64,000 bases of DNA from Saksenaea vasiformis B4078 (Eukaryota > Mucoromycota > Mucoromycetes > Mucorales > Saksenaeaceae), in assembly GCA_000697055.1 (NCBI GenBank), contig JNDT01002282.1:62001-126000 (forward strand). The letters are read 5' to 3'. Within the stretch, counting starts at the first letter, position 1. The number at the start of each line of letters is the position of its first letter. The translations under genes were made by a program, and so were the position numbers. The notes below the pieces were generated by a model. It had not been told where the DNA came from and made no database searches. It was given only the letters and a program-made list of their open reading frames with translations. Below are positions 1-11,564 of this stretch, one piece after another.

Positions 1-748
1 TTTAACCAATTACTAACCCTCTATGCTTTGATTTTTTTTCCGCCTTTTCTGAACAGTTTATAGCAGACATACTTAGATAGCGAAGTATTTTCGACCATAG
101 ATAAAAAGTTGCCCATGGACTGCCAAGTTTGCGCTAATACAGAAATGAATAGAGGATCATTAGTACATAAATTGGCACCATACTCGCAATTACATCAACC
201 TGGTCCTCGGGAGGACATAAAATTTTTATATGGTGACAAAGATTAACGAGCGTAATTGATGTGGTCCGGGATAAAATGGCTACTACCAGCAGAAGGACCA
301 GCTCGCGGCTTGCCGCTTGGTTTCGCTGGTTCTGTAAGAGTTCAACTGCGACCAATAACATAGTTCGCCTTTACATTTACAAAGCCTCACGCTCCATTGA
401 GTCACACGTTCAATATCATAGGTAGGATCATTATTGCACTGATTGTTGAATAGCGCATAAGGTGATATTTCTGGCTCTTCGGCCTTGTTAACGATGTAAG
501 TCCCAGCTATTCGCCTGGGCTCTCTCACCATAGGTTACACCGATCTTTGGAGTAGGTGAACTCAGACGGTGCCACACACTCCTACTTCCTTCATTCGCAG
601 CAGGCGCAGCCGTCGTGTTTTCAAAATAGGCTGAATGTGGCACCTAAGTTCCACTGTCTAGTATTTAGCAAGGATCTCTCTATTGGAAAAACAAACCGTA
701 CGAGATCTGCTGCTTTTTCGCTTCTCCGTTCCGATACTTCTCGAGGGG
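1..748. other. Intergenic, no supported gene
   Basis: Only short, mutually overlapping open frames occur here. The longest, about 82 codons on the minus strand near 283-531, has four cysteines but no motif I recognise and no convincing start or splice context. The right end acts as the upstream region of the first F-box pseudogene. Confidence 0.5.
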
Positions 749-2414
749 ATGGCAGAAACTTTACCTACAGAGATTCTGTGTATCATTGCACGTCCTCTGT
801 CGTCTCGTGACCGTCATGCATGTATTTGTGTTTCTCGATCATGGCATCTAGCAATTCTTCCCGAGCTTTTATCGTATCGTGGACATACCAACAAGGCGCC
901 AGTTTCGGAAGTTCTTAACAAGGATCTCGCAGTTGTTGGACAGTGACACGCCGCTTGGTCAGCTTGTCGAAGAGCTTTATATATCAGACGCAGTGGGCCT
1001 CTCTCGTGACGAATCCTTCGCGCTGCGGCGGCTTTGTCCGTCACTGACCGTTCTGAAGTTTCAACCAAAATGTTGGAAGACTATTTCTATAGTGGAAGCG
1101 TTAGATACTTGGGAAGGACATCTCAAACATTTGACGGCACCTATTATTACCGACGAACCAACTTTCCTCAAGGACCACCTGTTCAGCAATTCGGTAGCGT
1201 GTTTCACTGAGGTGAAGCTGCACATTTGCTACGATTGGCTTGAGCTAATAACAAATATGCCAGCGCTGGAGACTCTGCAACTCTATCCGCGAGAGTATTC
1301 ACGTACGGTAACAGAAGCCGAAATGGATCTGCTTCATGCTCGTACACCACGGTTACAGCGGCTGACTCTGGAAGGCCTCTGCCTGGAGGATAGCGTCCCA
1401 TCGCATTTTGCATCTTGCGGCGCCGTAAAAACTGTAGAGTTACGTACAAGGATCTCCGACATCCATTCCTGGGCCCAGTACTTCGCGCGGAGGTATTTCT
1501 ATCTGGAGGATGCTGCAATTGAGAGGGAATATCCTGAAGAGGGTGATATCATGGACGATCTAATCTTACTGGTAGAATCTTGCCCACGTCTCAAACGAGT
1601 ACGAGTTGATGCTTTCGATTGTTGCAATGAAATTCCTCCAGAAGAGTTGTTGGATCTGCTGCATGTGACACACCTTTCTACGAAGATCACGGACAGCCGC
1701 ATGAGACCAGGAGTAGCCTTCTTTCACAAGACCTTAAGATGTATCGACTTATCTGTAGAGACCGCAACGTCCGTCGAGGAATTGCTGAAGCCTCTAAGTG
1801 CTTGCGCAGCCCTAGAAAAGTTAAAGCTCGATTCCTTTGAGCACCGGCAGGCTTCATTGAATTCGGACTGGATGAAGTGCTATCATATTGCAGACGTTTG
1901 AAGCGCTTGGAGTTCAATTGCTCGACCATATCTTTAGCAGACAGTAAAATTCCGTGCAAAACACATCAACTGGAGATACTACATATGCGTGCTTATACAA
2001 TCCAACAAGGAGTGTTTCCCTACGTTTCCCACAGCTGCCCTCGGCTATCTGAACTCGGTTGTATTCTTGAACATACCGGCGTTAATGAATCCACCGTAAT
2101 GCATATGCCAAAAACAAAACTTCGTCGTCTCTCAATCACCTCGTGAGCGAACTGCTATGCAGGTTAGTACAAACCGACAAGGTGGAGCGAATGCTGGCAG
2201 GAGGAAACGTTATCATGGTCTGGATTTTGCCGCAAAGGATAGCGATGGGAGTATATGGTATTATATGAAAGAGGCTGCATGGGAAAATTTAAACTATGCA
2301 GCTTATAGTAGTCATGTGATACTCTTTCAGTGCCGATCGATAGACAAATTTGAGTTTCACGGGCAATATCGTTTATCCTATGAATTCATAAGGCAAGGTT
2401 GGGGTGGACTCTAA
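749..2414 (+). pseudogene. F-box/LRR-like pseudogene (copy A)
   Basis: This is a decayed member of the F-box family that fills the left of the window. It begins with an ATG at 749 and a clear F-box (LPTEILCIIARPLSSRDRH, then CVSRSW), the segment that in intact proteins binds Skp1 of SCF ubiquitin ligases. The body aligns with the intact copies at 2769 and 5553 only if the reading frame changes about four times: near 880 (before the TRRQFRKF block), near 1858 (before the DEVLSYCRRLKRLEF block), near 2140, and near 2200 inside the conserved C-terminal block (CRLVQTDK, then RRKRYHG). None of these breaks coincides with a plausible GT-AG intron, and the intact copies have no introns at these points. 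The last block (FQCRSIDKFEFHG) still resembles the C-terminus of copy C. Scattered indels with otherwise well-kept protein similarity suggest fairly recent inactivation; base-calling error at all four sites is unlikely. Confidence 0.8.
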
Positions 2415-2768
2415 GGATAGGTCTTTTAATATACCTTGAAAATAAGCCTTCAACACGATCAGATTCCTGCTTATGCAATTTTTATATCAGGCTTATTTTT
2501 AAGTGCAAAGGTTGTGACTAACGCTCGATTCACCTATACTTCAAGGATAATCTTCAAGGATAATCTTCAAGGATAGACTCGCAGGTTAGACTTCAATATC
2601 ACTGTGGGAAAAATGGGACCAGGAAATACCAAGTAATACCGTGAAATGTCAGATCAGCAAGATTCCTCGTGTTGCCGGTTTTAAAGCTGTATGTGACATG
2701 GTGTGACAACGTCGTCTCGTGGATATGACCTTGCTTTTCCTTCGCGCAAACCATATCATCAATTTTTA
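2415..2768. other. Spacer between F-box copies A and B
   Basis: No open frame of interest. It contains a short tandem repeat at about 2538-2576 (three 13-base units of the form TCTTCAAGGATAA). It presumably carries the promoter of the following F-box gene. Confidence 0.5.
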
Positions 2769-4514
2769 ATGGTATGCGATATTACTTTTCCAAAAAGGTG
2801 TTTATCCGAAATAATACCTGCGGAAATCCTTTCAGCCATCGCCGATCATCTATCGTACAATGCTACTCGTCATTGCGCTCATGTTTGTCGGTCATGGAGA
2901 GCGACATTTGTTCCAATACTCTATCGAGTCGTGCGTATTCGTACTCGTCACCAATTCCGTCGGTTCTTCAGCGTGCTTACAGAGACAGAGAATAGCGCTC
3001 TCCCATGTGGTCAGCACGTTCACGAACTTTATCTCGAGGAGAATGTAACGTTCTCTCATGACGAATTTGCCATACTTCCTCGTCTTTGTCTGTCCTTGGC
3101 TGTTTTCCATTTCAACAGAAATATGTGGGACAACGTTCCAGCATTGCCGGCCTTAGCCGCCTGGGATGGACGACTTCAGCAACTATCTGCACCTTTCATG
3201 TATAGTACTGATTGGCTAAGAGAGTACCTCCTGACTCATTCGGCGTTATGTTTTACGGAATTGGAAGTGGATCCATCGGAAGGTGGTTGGCTAGACTTGA
3301 TAGCGAAAATGCCAGCATTGAGGACCATAGGATTGTACTGTGAACAACGTTATGATTTTCCCATTTTGATGACGGAAATAGAGGCGTTTCACCTAACTGC
3401 ACCTCACCTACGGAAATTGGTCTTAAGAGGGGTCGCTCTCCGAGAAGTGACCTCAGCAGATATTATACCTTGCAGCACAATGAAGGTGGTACATTTGGAA
3501 GTAGAAGATTTCGTTCTTCGTGCTTGGATGAAATACGTTGCACGGAAATATAGCCACCTCGAGGAGCTGAATGTGGGACTCCACAGCGACGATATCTATG
3601 ACATAATGAAAGACGATCTTGGCCTCCTGAAGAAGTCATGGCATTGTCTTCGTGAACTACATACCTCCGGTGATTCCTTTCAATGCCCACCAGATGAGCT
3701 GATCGACCTGTTACATGATGCCGGCTCACCAATCACTTACTTATTCGCTACGGAAACCATATATCAGGGTTTAGGAAGAGGAATTGAACTTTTCTGCAGA
3801 ACTTTGAAGCGTGTCGAACTCTCCTTAGTGGATTTGGATACTGGAGAAGATCTTCTGGTGCCTTTAAGAGCTTGTGTATCGTTGGAAGAACTCAGACTCC
3901 AGTCAGAGAAGGATAGCCCACTCGTGTTTAACTTTGGAATAGACGACGTACTGGCTTACTGCAAGAAATTGAGACGTCTGGAATATTATGCGGACAGGGC
4001 CTTTCTAGGAACCAGCCAAACACCACTTGGATCTCATCCACTGGAGACACTGGACACACATGCTTGTTACATCGAGGAAAACGTATATCGCTTTATTTCT
4101 CACAGCTGCCCTAATCTGTCGAAGCTCTACTGCTCCTTGGTTCCTTCTGCAATTGGTGAGTCAATTACGATCGATATGCCAGAGACAAGGCTCCAATATC
4201 TCTCGATTAGCCGCCAAGGAGAGATGGTATGCAGATTGATACAAACCGATAAGTCAGAGAGAATATTACAAAGAAGAAGAAATTATCATGGATCCAAGGA
4301 TATGGTAACAACTGAAGGCTGGGACAGATGGTATCATGTGCGACTGGTTAAGCGTAAGAGCGTCTTAGTACGTGTGAAAGAGAAGGAAGTAGAACGGCTG
4401 AGATTGTTCGGAGATGAGCCTGACGTAAGCTGTACGATAACGTTCCGATGCCGATGGGTAAAGGACTTTGAATTTGTACGCTGTGATACCGACAGTAATT
4501 ATGTGTATTTCTAA
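2769..4514 (+). CDS. F-box/LRR-like protein (intact copy B)
   Basis: An intact, intronless frame of 581 codons from the ATG at 2769 (MVCDITFPKRCL). The open frame extends upstream to 2703 but has no ATG there. Residues about 14-55 form an F-box (IIPAEILSAIADHL, then CAHVCRSW, then PILYRVVRI), the Skp1-binding element of SCF E3 ligase adaptors. The remaining roughly 500 residues have irregular leucine-rich-repeat character (L..L.L and LEEL.L strings), the usual substrate-binding part of this family. Near the C-terminus is a block shared by every copy in the array: CRLIQTDKSERI, an arginine cluster, and GWDRWYH. The family is known for protein turnover; the target here cannot be inferred. It sits between pseudogene A and a truncated relic, in the same orientation. 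Confidence 0.85.
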   Translation: MVCDITFPKRCLSEIIPAEILSAIADHLSYNATRHCAHVCRSWRATFVPILYRVVRIRTRHQFRRFFSVLTETENSALPCGQHVHELYLEENVTFSHDEFAILPRLCLSLAVFHFNRNMWDNVPALPALAAWDGRLQQLSAPFMYSTDWLREYLLTHSALCFTELEVDPSEGGWLDLIAKMPALRTIGLYCEQRYDFPILMTEIEAFHLTAPHLRKLVLRGVALREVTSADIIPCSTMKVVHLEVEDFVLRAWMKYVARKYSHLEELNVGLHSDDIYDIMKDDLGLLKKSWHCLRELHTSGDSFQCPPDELIDLLHDAGSPITYLFATETIYQGLGRGIELFCRTLKRVELSLVDLDTGEDLLVPLRACVSLEELRLQSEKDSPLVFNFGIDDVLAYCKKLRRLEYYADRAFLGTSQTPLGSHPLETLDTHACYIEENVYRFISHSCPNLSKLYCSLVPSAIGESITIDMPETRLQYLSISRQGEMVCRLIQTDKSERILQRRRNYHGSKDMVTTEGWDRWYHVRLVKRKSVLVRVKEKEVERLRLFGDEPDVSCTITFRCRWVKDFEFVRCDTDSNYVYF

Positions 4515-4659
4515 TGCTAGCTTGATTATCCGTGTAAGTAGTTATAGAGACCCTTCTGATCTGGTGAGCAGACGCAGTAGAAGGCGCGTTATTCATATGA
4601 TTAGACACTTATTATGATGCCAAAATCTTTGTTGCACCTGCAAACTGAACCCTTTACCT

Positions 4660-4878
4660 GTGCGGGATGGTGGCGGCATACTTCTTCCTTTCAGAAGCTT
4701 TCTCATCAGGATGTCACGAACATTGTCTTCAGATCGCTTATGTATGCTCCTTCAACCTCTGTCGCATGATAATCGTTGGTTTGGTATGCATGCTTCCTGG
4801 TCGTGGATGGCGGCAATGATTTCACAATTCTATCACAGTGTGCGCATAGGCCTCCTTATCACTTTCGGCTGTTCTTGA
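4660..4878 (+). pseudogene. Truncated F-box relic
   Basis: A 72-codon frame whose middle matches the F-box of the neighbours (LCMLLQPLSHDNRW, then SWSWM, then FYHSVRIG) and then stops where the other copies continue into LRRs. No downstream LRR block can be found before copy C. This is best read as a remnant of a further duplicate, not a functional small protein. Confidence 0.7.
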
Positions 4879-5552
4879 AGATCTGTTCTGAATTAACTTA
4901 CAAAACCACATCACTTCATCCTTTTGTTCATCAGCTTTATTTTCTTTGAATGGACATGTTACTGATTTCGAGCTGTATAACTATTCCTCCTGTGCTGGTG
5001 TCACTCATATCGATATTCTTACTCCCCATATTTTATATCAAGAATTTTTCTGGTAATGAACAAGAGATGACAGACATGATAGAATGAAATACTTGAGATT
5101 GATAGATACAGACATGAAGATATACGGGTTGCGCATTTAACGAAGGACGGCGTATAACTTCCCCAGCACAATTACTTGGTAATAGTGTAAGTTGTTGTAT
5201 CTAATGTGTATGTTGCAGAACTGTGCTCAAAGTGAAGCCATTGTGGATACATCAATCATTCATTTCTACGTGTGTTCTCCGATGAAATCGTAACCTGCCT
5301 CACCTCACCTGTTCTTTGCCGATCCCGGCCTTTCCTAGCCAGTTCAGTCCATGGTTAACTTTCTACAGGAGACCAAAAGATTAGATATAGTAGGAGATCT
5401 GTGTAAGGTACATCAGTAATACGCGTACATTGTCCCTGCGTGCTCGAGAAGGAACAGCAAGCGGCTATAATGCGTGCAACACAAACATTTGTGACAGCAG
5501 ATTGAAAGAGATCCGATTTCGTTTTCCACTTTCGCAACTTTTTGCATGCCGA
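4879..5552. other. Spacer before F-box copy C
   Basis: AT-rich, with no ATG-initiated frame of note. Weak protein-level echoes of the F-box family are not traceable here. The right end is presumed promoter for copy C. Confidence 0.4.
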
Positions 5553-7283
5553 ATGTTGGACATTTTACCCACGGAACTTTTGCTGACCGTCGTTAATGAA
5601 CTATCACCCGATGAGCGCCGCGCCTGTTTATGTGTTTCTCGATCATGGTGGACAGCATTGAAACCTATAATTTACCGTATTGTGCGCATAGGCGCACGTT
5701 ATCGTTTTCGCATGTTCTTACAGACGCTCGTCGAATCGGCTGATAGATCACTAGCACTTGGTCCTTTTATTCGTGAGATTTATCTCGCGAATGGAGTGGG
5801 CTTCTCTAGCGATGAATTTTTTATGCTTGCGCGACTTTGCCCATCGTTGGTCGTCTTGGAATTCGACGAAAAATGTTGGAAATATCTGCCGAAATCGAGG
5901 GCTTTGGATACTTGGAACGGGCGACTTCGACATCTCACAGCACCTACTCTCGTTAGGGAGCATAAGATTAGAGATTATCTCTTGGCTAGCTCATTGACCT
6001 GTTTTACTCATGTGCAATTGTATATTTCTGACGACTGGCTCCCTCTGGTAGCAAAAATGCCGACCCTTCGATCCATCTTCCTTTATATCGAATGGTATGA
6101 AGACGCCACAGTTACTATTGCAGATATGGAAGCACTTCATGCAGCCGTTCCGGATTTACAAAAGTTGACTCTCCAATGTATCCGACTCGATGATCAGACG
6201 CCAGGACATATCACACCATGCAACACTGTGAAAACGATAAAACTAGATATGGAGGATTACGTCTTCCATAAGCGAATTGCTGAAATACAAGTTTGGCTCG
6301 GATACTTTGCACGAAAATACGTCGGCCTCGAACGTGTCGATACAACCGTCTACAATGCATACTTTATTCCTGAAGATGTAGAGGATGAACTACGGGCGTT
6401 ACTGAAGGCGTGCCCCAATCTCAACGGCGTATACTTTGATTCTCTTGGGCCGCCAGAGATGATGCTGGAGCCGCTACACGAAGCTGGTGCGTCAGTTACG
6501 CATCTTCATGCTCCAGGACTATCAGATGACTGGTATCCAAAGGGAGGCATGTACTTTCAGAGAACGCTGTCTTCCATCGACTTGTCATTTACTGTGCTAG
6601 ATGACATCGAGTTCCTGGCAATGATAAGCATATGCAAAGTATTAGAAAGCCTCAAGTTAGGCGTGTGTACAGACGACGACGGTTCAAGCGTCTTTGATTT
6701 TGGATTGGACGATCTTCTCTTCTATTGTCCATCTCTAAAGCATCTCAACTTTCATTCCGAGAATATCTTTGTGTTAAACCGTGAACGGCGACCAAAGCCA
6801 CATGGATTATTGTCATTGACGCTGCGTACACCTAACGTCGAGGAAGAGGTGTTTTCTTACGTTTCGCAATTTTGTCCCCATCTTTCTACACTTAATTGGA
6901 CGATGCATGGCCTGGAAAATGAGTATTTGGAGAGTGGTGGATCCATCACAATTAATATGCCAGAGACGCAGCTCAAGAATCTCTGTATTACTATCTGCAA
7001 CGACTTCTTTTGTAAACTGACACAAACAGACAAATCAAAACGGATCCAAGAAAGAAGAAAAAAGTACTTTGGTGTGGATAATGATATCGAGACCGAAGGC
7101 TGGAGCAGATGGTATGTCAAAGAAAGCATCAGCTGGCTGGGAAGTTGGTTTACGCGAGCGAATGACAAGAAACTTCAGAAACTACAACAATTATGGACGG
7201 ACGAAGAATTAACGTGGTACCGTGTGTACGTCAACTGTCGATCTGTAGATAACTTTTCCTTCATGGGCGACGATTTCTCATGA
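5553..7283 (+). CDS. F-box/LRR-like protein (intact copy C)
   Basis: Intronless and intact, 576 codons from the ATG at 5553 (MLDILPTELLLTVV). Upstream codons stay open to 5430 but without ATG, and the F-box starts directly at this methionine as in copy D. The F-box (LPTELLLTVVNELSPDERR, then CVSRSW, then IIYRIVRIG) spans residues 4-50. An LRR-like body follows, with regularly spaced LxxLxL segments. The C-terminal signature is present (CKLTQTDKSKRIQERR, then GWSRWY) and ends with NCRSVDNFSFMG. It is the best reference for recognising lesions in copies A and D. The expected role is SCF substrate adaptor. It differs clearly in sequence from copy B, so the array is not made of very recent identical duplicates. 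Confidence 0.85.
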   Translation: MLDILPTELLLTVVNELSPDERRACLCVSRSWWTALKPIIYRIVRIGARYRFRMFLQTLVESADRSLALGPFIREIYLANGVGFSSDEFFMLARLCPSLVVLEFDEKCWKYLPKSRALDTWNGRLRHLTAPTLVREHKIRDYLLASSLTCFTHVQLYISDDWLPLVAKMPTLRSIFLYIEWYEDATVTIADMEALHAAVPDLQKLTLQCIRLDDQTPGHITPCNTVKTIKLDMEDYVFHKRIAEIQVWLGYFARKYVGLERVDTTVYNAYFIPEDVEDELRALLKACPNLNGVYFDSLGPPEMMLEPLHEAGASVTHLHAPGLSDDWYPKGGMYFQRTLSSIDLSFTVLDDIEFLAMISICKVLESLKLGVCTDDDGSSVFDFGLDDLLFYCPSLKHLNFHSENIFVLNRERRPKPHGLLSLTLRTPNVEEEVFSYVSQFCPHLSTLNWTMHGLENEYLESGGSITINMPETQLKNLCITICNDFFCKLTQTDKSKRIQERRKKYFGVDNDIETEGWSRWYVKESISWLGSWFTRANDKKLQKLQQLWTDEELTWYRVYVNCRSVDNFSFMGDDFS

Positions 7284-7497
7284 AGTTACAGCATTTGTCA
7301 GCAACGATGCTGTTTGTACATAATGAAAATAAGCATGTGAAAGTATTTCAGGCATCTACCTATGATCTTGGCAACAGACCAGTGATACTTCGTATTTTTT
7401 ACAAGTTGGCAGTGGGCTTGCATAACGTAACCATTTATGGATACAGACTAGTAGCTTTGTTTGTTTGTTTCTTTCTTTCAAGTATCCTCTCTACCAC

Positions 7498-9196
7498 ATG
7501 CTAGACCAACTACCTGCACCGCTTTTGGCGATCGTCGCTTGTAGTCTGTCACCTCATGAGCAGGCCATCTGTTCGCGTGTTTCCCGATCCTGCAGTAGAG
7601 AATTAGCTCCTGTGCTTTACCGTACTGTACGCATAGCTACCCGTCAACGACTCCAACTATTCTTGAGAACGCTCGTGGAATCAGCCAGCGCATCAGCACC
7701 ACTTGGTCGTTTGGTCCGTGAACTTCACCTGGATGACAGAGTAGGCTTTTCCCGAGATGAATACTTTACACTTGCTCGAGTCTGCCCATCGTTGACCGTT
7801 TTAAATTTTAACGAGCTCCTTTGGAGGTATCTTCCGAAAGATGCAGCATACGATGTATGGGGAGGAAGGCTGAAACAGCTGGCACCGCCCCCGTTTGACG
7901 GAACGGCTTGGCTCAGAGAGTACATTTCGGTCCCACTCAGTGCCTTATTTTACGAGGGTGATTATCGTTCTCTGTGACGAGTGGATTTCCTTGTTAAAGG
8001 ATATACCAACCGTCGAAGAGCTTCTTCTCTATGGATGTGTTATATCGCCCAAGACTACCATCGCACAGATGGAAGCACTTTATCAAGCTACATCTCGATT
8101 GAAAACTGTGGTTCTGGAAGATGTCTACCTAGAGGATAGGTTCCCATCTAATATCATACCCTGCCCTGGCGTAAAAAGCGTACAGTTTACTATTTATAGC
8201 GCCTCTGACAACGCAGAGATTCGAGCTACCTGCAGTTGGATGAAGTATTTTGCACGAAAGTACGTAGTTCTTGAGTACCTGGCGATCTACAGCTGTGGTG
8301 ATGGCGGCTTTGGTGAAGCTCTATGGGAGCCTCTGCTTTTGTTGGCAAGCTTGTGCAGGCGTCTCGAGGAAGTAGCGTTAGAATTCTGTGAGTTTGTATA
8401 CGACTATCCAATGATCTCGGAGACCGCGATGAAGATGATACATGAAGCTCGTTTGCCAGTAAAGTATATTGACAGCAAGATGATGGATCCCCAATGCTAC
8501 CGAAGAACGGTCGAGTCCTTTCACAGAACATTGAGGTCTATCCATCTTTCTTGGAGACTTAGAGAAGAAACACTGAGGATGTTAAGTAGATGCGACGCCT
8601 TGACGGATCTCGTGCTGGGCGAGACGGCCGAGCATGATTTTGCGCTAGATGATGTTCTGTCTTGTTGTAAACATTTAACGTCATTGCGTTTCAGCGCAGA
8701 GTGATTCACTTTAAGGAACCAGCTACCGGGAGAAAGACCGTATCGACTACAAATGCTAGAGTTGACTGGTTCACGCTTTGAAGATGCAGTGTTTCCCTAC
8801 CTTTCATACAGCTGCCCTCGTCTATGCTTTCTTTATGTCGCCACACGGAAAAATTCACCTAGGTAGTTCATAACTGTGCATATGCCAGCAACACGACTCA
8901 TGACGCTCAAAATCACCCAACATGATCAATATCTATGCCAGTTGACTCAGACAGACAAATCAAAGCGGATCCAGGAAAGAAGAAATAGATATACCGGTGT
9001 ATACAAAACCAAAGGAGTTAGTGATTGGAGCAGATGGTATCATATCTGGGATGTGCGGATCTTACGAATGAAAGAGAAGGTTGAAAAACTGTGGGAAGAA
9101 TAGCGAAGCGAAGAACTTGGCGAGAGTATTGTAACCATCTATTGTGCTTCCACAGGTGCTTTCCACTTTAGATGCAAAAGCTCCCGTGCCAATTGA
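7498..9196 (+). pseudogene. F-box/LRR-like pseudogene (copy D)
   Basis: Starts at the ATG at 7498 (MLDQLPAPLLAIVACSLSP, then RVSRSC) with an F-box like copy C. A frameshift near 7925 separates the F-box part from the LRR part; the shifted frame resumes with HSVPYFTRVIIV. In that frame three nonsense codons interrupt otherwise collinear similarity: TGA at 8702-8704, TAG at 8864-8866 and TAG at 9101-9103. Between and after them the expected blocks are still readable, including FPYLSYSCPRL, CQLTQTDKSKRIQERR and GVSDWSRWYH. The frame ends with a TGA at 9194-9196. With four disabling changes the copy is not expected to make a full-length F-box protein, though a short F-box-only product of about 160 residues could still be translated from the first frame. 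Confidence 0.82.
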
Positions 9197-11087
9197 TGGT
9201 CCAGCTTCACTGAATGACTATTTCCAAGCGTATCGTATAATAAGATGTGTGTATTTGATGACAGCCTTTTTACGTTCGCTAGAAGATTTTAAACTTATAG
9301 TTGAACGGTGTGTTTCTGTTTCGTGGCACCCCTCCAGGATCGCATTAAACCTCCATAACCTATCACACAAAGTGAAAAGCTCTAAAACATACTGTGACCC
9401 ATTGAAACGATTCTTGGACACGTCCATGCATGTACACGGTTTCCGGGATATAGAGCCGTAATGTGATTATGAGTGTCGCACTTCTAAGGTACATGTGAGG
9501 GTGCGTTATCAGTCTCGCCTTCAGATGGAAATATTGCAGTTGTCAACAGATGTGGCAATTTGGAGCCAATGAATTATGTTATTGATGTGAAGCGGTATCG
9601 TCTCGAAATATTGAGCTCTTATACGCTACATTGCCTTCACAAAACGATGACGAGACTGAGGCCCGTGCAGACAGAAGTTGACGTAAACTTGATGCCAACG
9701 CTGTAATAAGAGAAGTATCAATGAAGCGTAATTATCCGCTATACACGGATCAGAGCAAGGTGTAGCTCTCCGGGTTGTTGTTTGAGGAATATATGAGTAC
9801 CTCTGCCATAGTAAAGCTGTTGAGAATCCATGCTCATACCAGCACAAAGACGGGCCAAACAGTACGAGTGACACACCGACGACGCCTTTGGGAGATGTCG
9901 AAAGGCTGGCTGGCCACATCTTCTCAATAAGCAACGTAAAGGAACATTCTAGGTTGCATTGATAAGAAACTATGTGCACCTTTTGAAAGGCGTGACGGAG
10001 CCACTAACGCAGGTTTTTAAAAGACGTGAGCTATCCAAAACCGCTTGCTTTCGCTTTATAGCAAACCAGCGCAATTTGTCTTGGATGCAGCCTGTAGGCA
10101 GGAGGAGCGAAGAAACGATCAAAGAGCACTGGATCTGCATACCTAAGCGGAAAAAAGCTCACTAGAACCACGCCGTATTTGATGAACCTCCGCTTCGCTT
10201 TAACATGAAATGTGATATGATCTGGTCAAAGAGAAGTATGCTAGCACTAAATCAATGCACAAGCACAAATAACTACCATCTCGGACCGCGATATCTGCTG
10301 TAGTCTGATACCTCCGCTATTGCCCAGGAAAGGAACAGGAACGGGACATTGTACTTGTTTTCTGAAGACTACAATGGATGAATTGGAGAAGTATCCGTTA
10401 TGAAGGACTGGTACTTAGTCATCGATCATGCTCCCCCTCTCTGAGGATATAGACCAACTATATCGCGTCCTGAGGTTACTTTTCTTCCTATCGTTCTGAT
10501 ATCGATAAAAGGTTCTATAGGCATATCGTCTACGTAGCTAAGGTTAACCTCCTGCTCCACGTCGGTTCTCGCTCCACGGGACTCAAATCAACGCTTATTT
10601 CTAGTCCTCGCGACATCGATGTCCCATAGTAGCGGATTTCACTTCTAGTGGCAATGCATGTGTCAAGATAATGTGATGACTAGTGTTTCGAGCATAGCTT
10701 CGCTCATCATGTCCACCCGGTTGAAAAATTGGCCAGCTCATCCTTTCTGCTTTGCTCTGAGAACCAGTTCCATTTTGAGAACGAAGTATGTAAGAAAATA
10801 GAGCTTGTCGACCGACCGATAGGGTTGGCGTTTGCTGTCGCTGTCGTTGTTGCTGCTGTCTGTACGCCAAGTTCTGTTTGTTCGTGAATTTTCGATGACC
10901 CAAGGCTAAAAATTCCCCAAGCCGACCCGACCCACCCACCACACATTCCTACCCACTACCATTCCCATCGACGTATATATAACACACATACACATACACG
11001 CACACACACATACAGACACACAAACGCATGGTGGTGGTGTTCCTTTTTTATTGTTCAAAAAAGTGACGCTTTGATGGCATCAGTTTT
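9197..11087. other. Gene-poor stretch with possible element debris
   Basis: No supported gene. A 68-codon frame at 9959-10165 (MIRNYVHLLKGVTEPLTQ, then FRFIANQRNLSWMQ) is basic and looks protein-like, but I cannot assign it to a family; it may be the residue of a mobile element. A 105-codon frame at 9144-9461 partly overlaps the end of copy D. CA-rich sequence occupies about 10981-11026, just beyond the 3' end of the eL33 gene. Confidence 0.4.
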
Positions 11088-11564
11088 TTAAATGTTGGAA
11101 GGGTAAAGCATCTACAAGTAAGAAGAGAAGAGAAAAGAAAGGAAAGCATAGTTGTTAGCATGGCACTCTCTTATGGAAGATGGGTGGGGGCGTTGGACAC
11201 TTACGATGCGGACGCTGGCGCCAAAGGTCTTGGGAGGCAAGTTCTTGCGGAAACGAGCCTTCACAACACCGTTGGTACCGTGGGTGCGGGCAATGCGACC
11301 CCAAATGACACGAATCTTGGAGCCATTCACCTCGCGCTGGGCACGGTAGACGTAGGCGATACGCTTACCAAGGTAGAACTGGGCATCCTTGGTGGTCTTG
11401 ACACCTTCGACCTGGATAAGCGAAACGTTGGGGTTTTGGTTGCGCTTAGCACGCTCGTAACCCAAAACACGACCCTTGCTGTACAGACTAGAAGCAGATG
11501 ATTTCGTCAAAGATCAGGACGTGATGGATGGATGATCGCCTTACCGAGCGGATGGAGCAGCCAT
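11088..11564 (-). CDS. RPL33: 60S ribosomal protein eL33 (L35Ae family)
   Basis: Component of the large ribosomal subunit. Three exons: 11545-11564, 11205-11487 and 11088-11111, giving 108 residues, the usual family length (yeast about 107). Exon 1 holds only MAAPSA plus a split arginine codon. Exon 2 holds the body, with hallmark stretches [34 protein letters not shown] and [14 protein letters not shown], and ends in FGASVRI. Exon 3 adds the conserved tail MLYPSNI. Introns of 57 and 93 bases both have GTAAG donors and TAG acceptors. Reading straight through the second intron would give a spurious longer C-terminus, so the spliced form is preferred. A 20-base first exon that barely passes the start codon is typical of ribosomal protein genes. 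Confidence 0.95.

Noticed and set aside
2703..2768. N-terminal extension of F-box copy B
   Set aside because: The frame is open upstream but begins with GTG, not ATG; 22 extra residues have no counterpart in the other copies.
10601..10946. Overlapping minus-strand frames with Gln-rich segments
   Set aside because: Two frames over the same bases, Gln run from a CTG/TTG-type simple repeat, no conserved motif.
11112..11204. snoRNA inside an eL33 intron
   Set aside because: Ribosomal protein introns often host snoRNAs, but this 93-base intron has no C box (RTGATGA) or H/ACA features.
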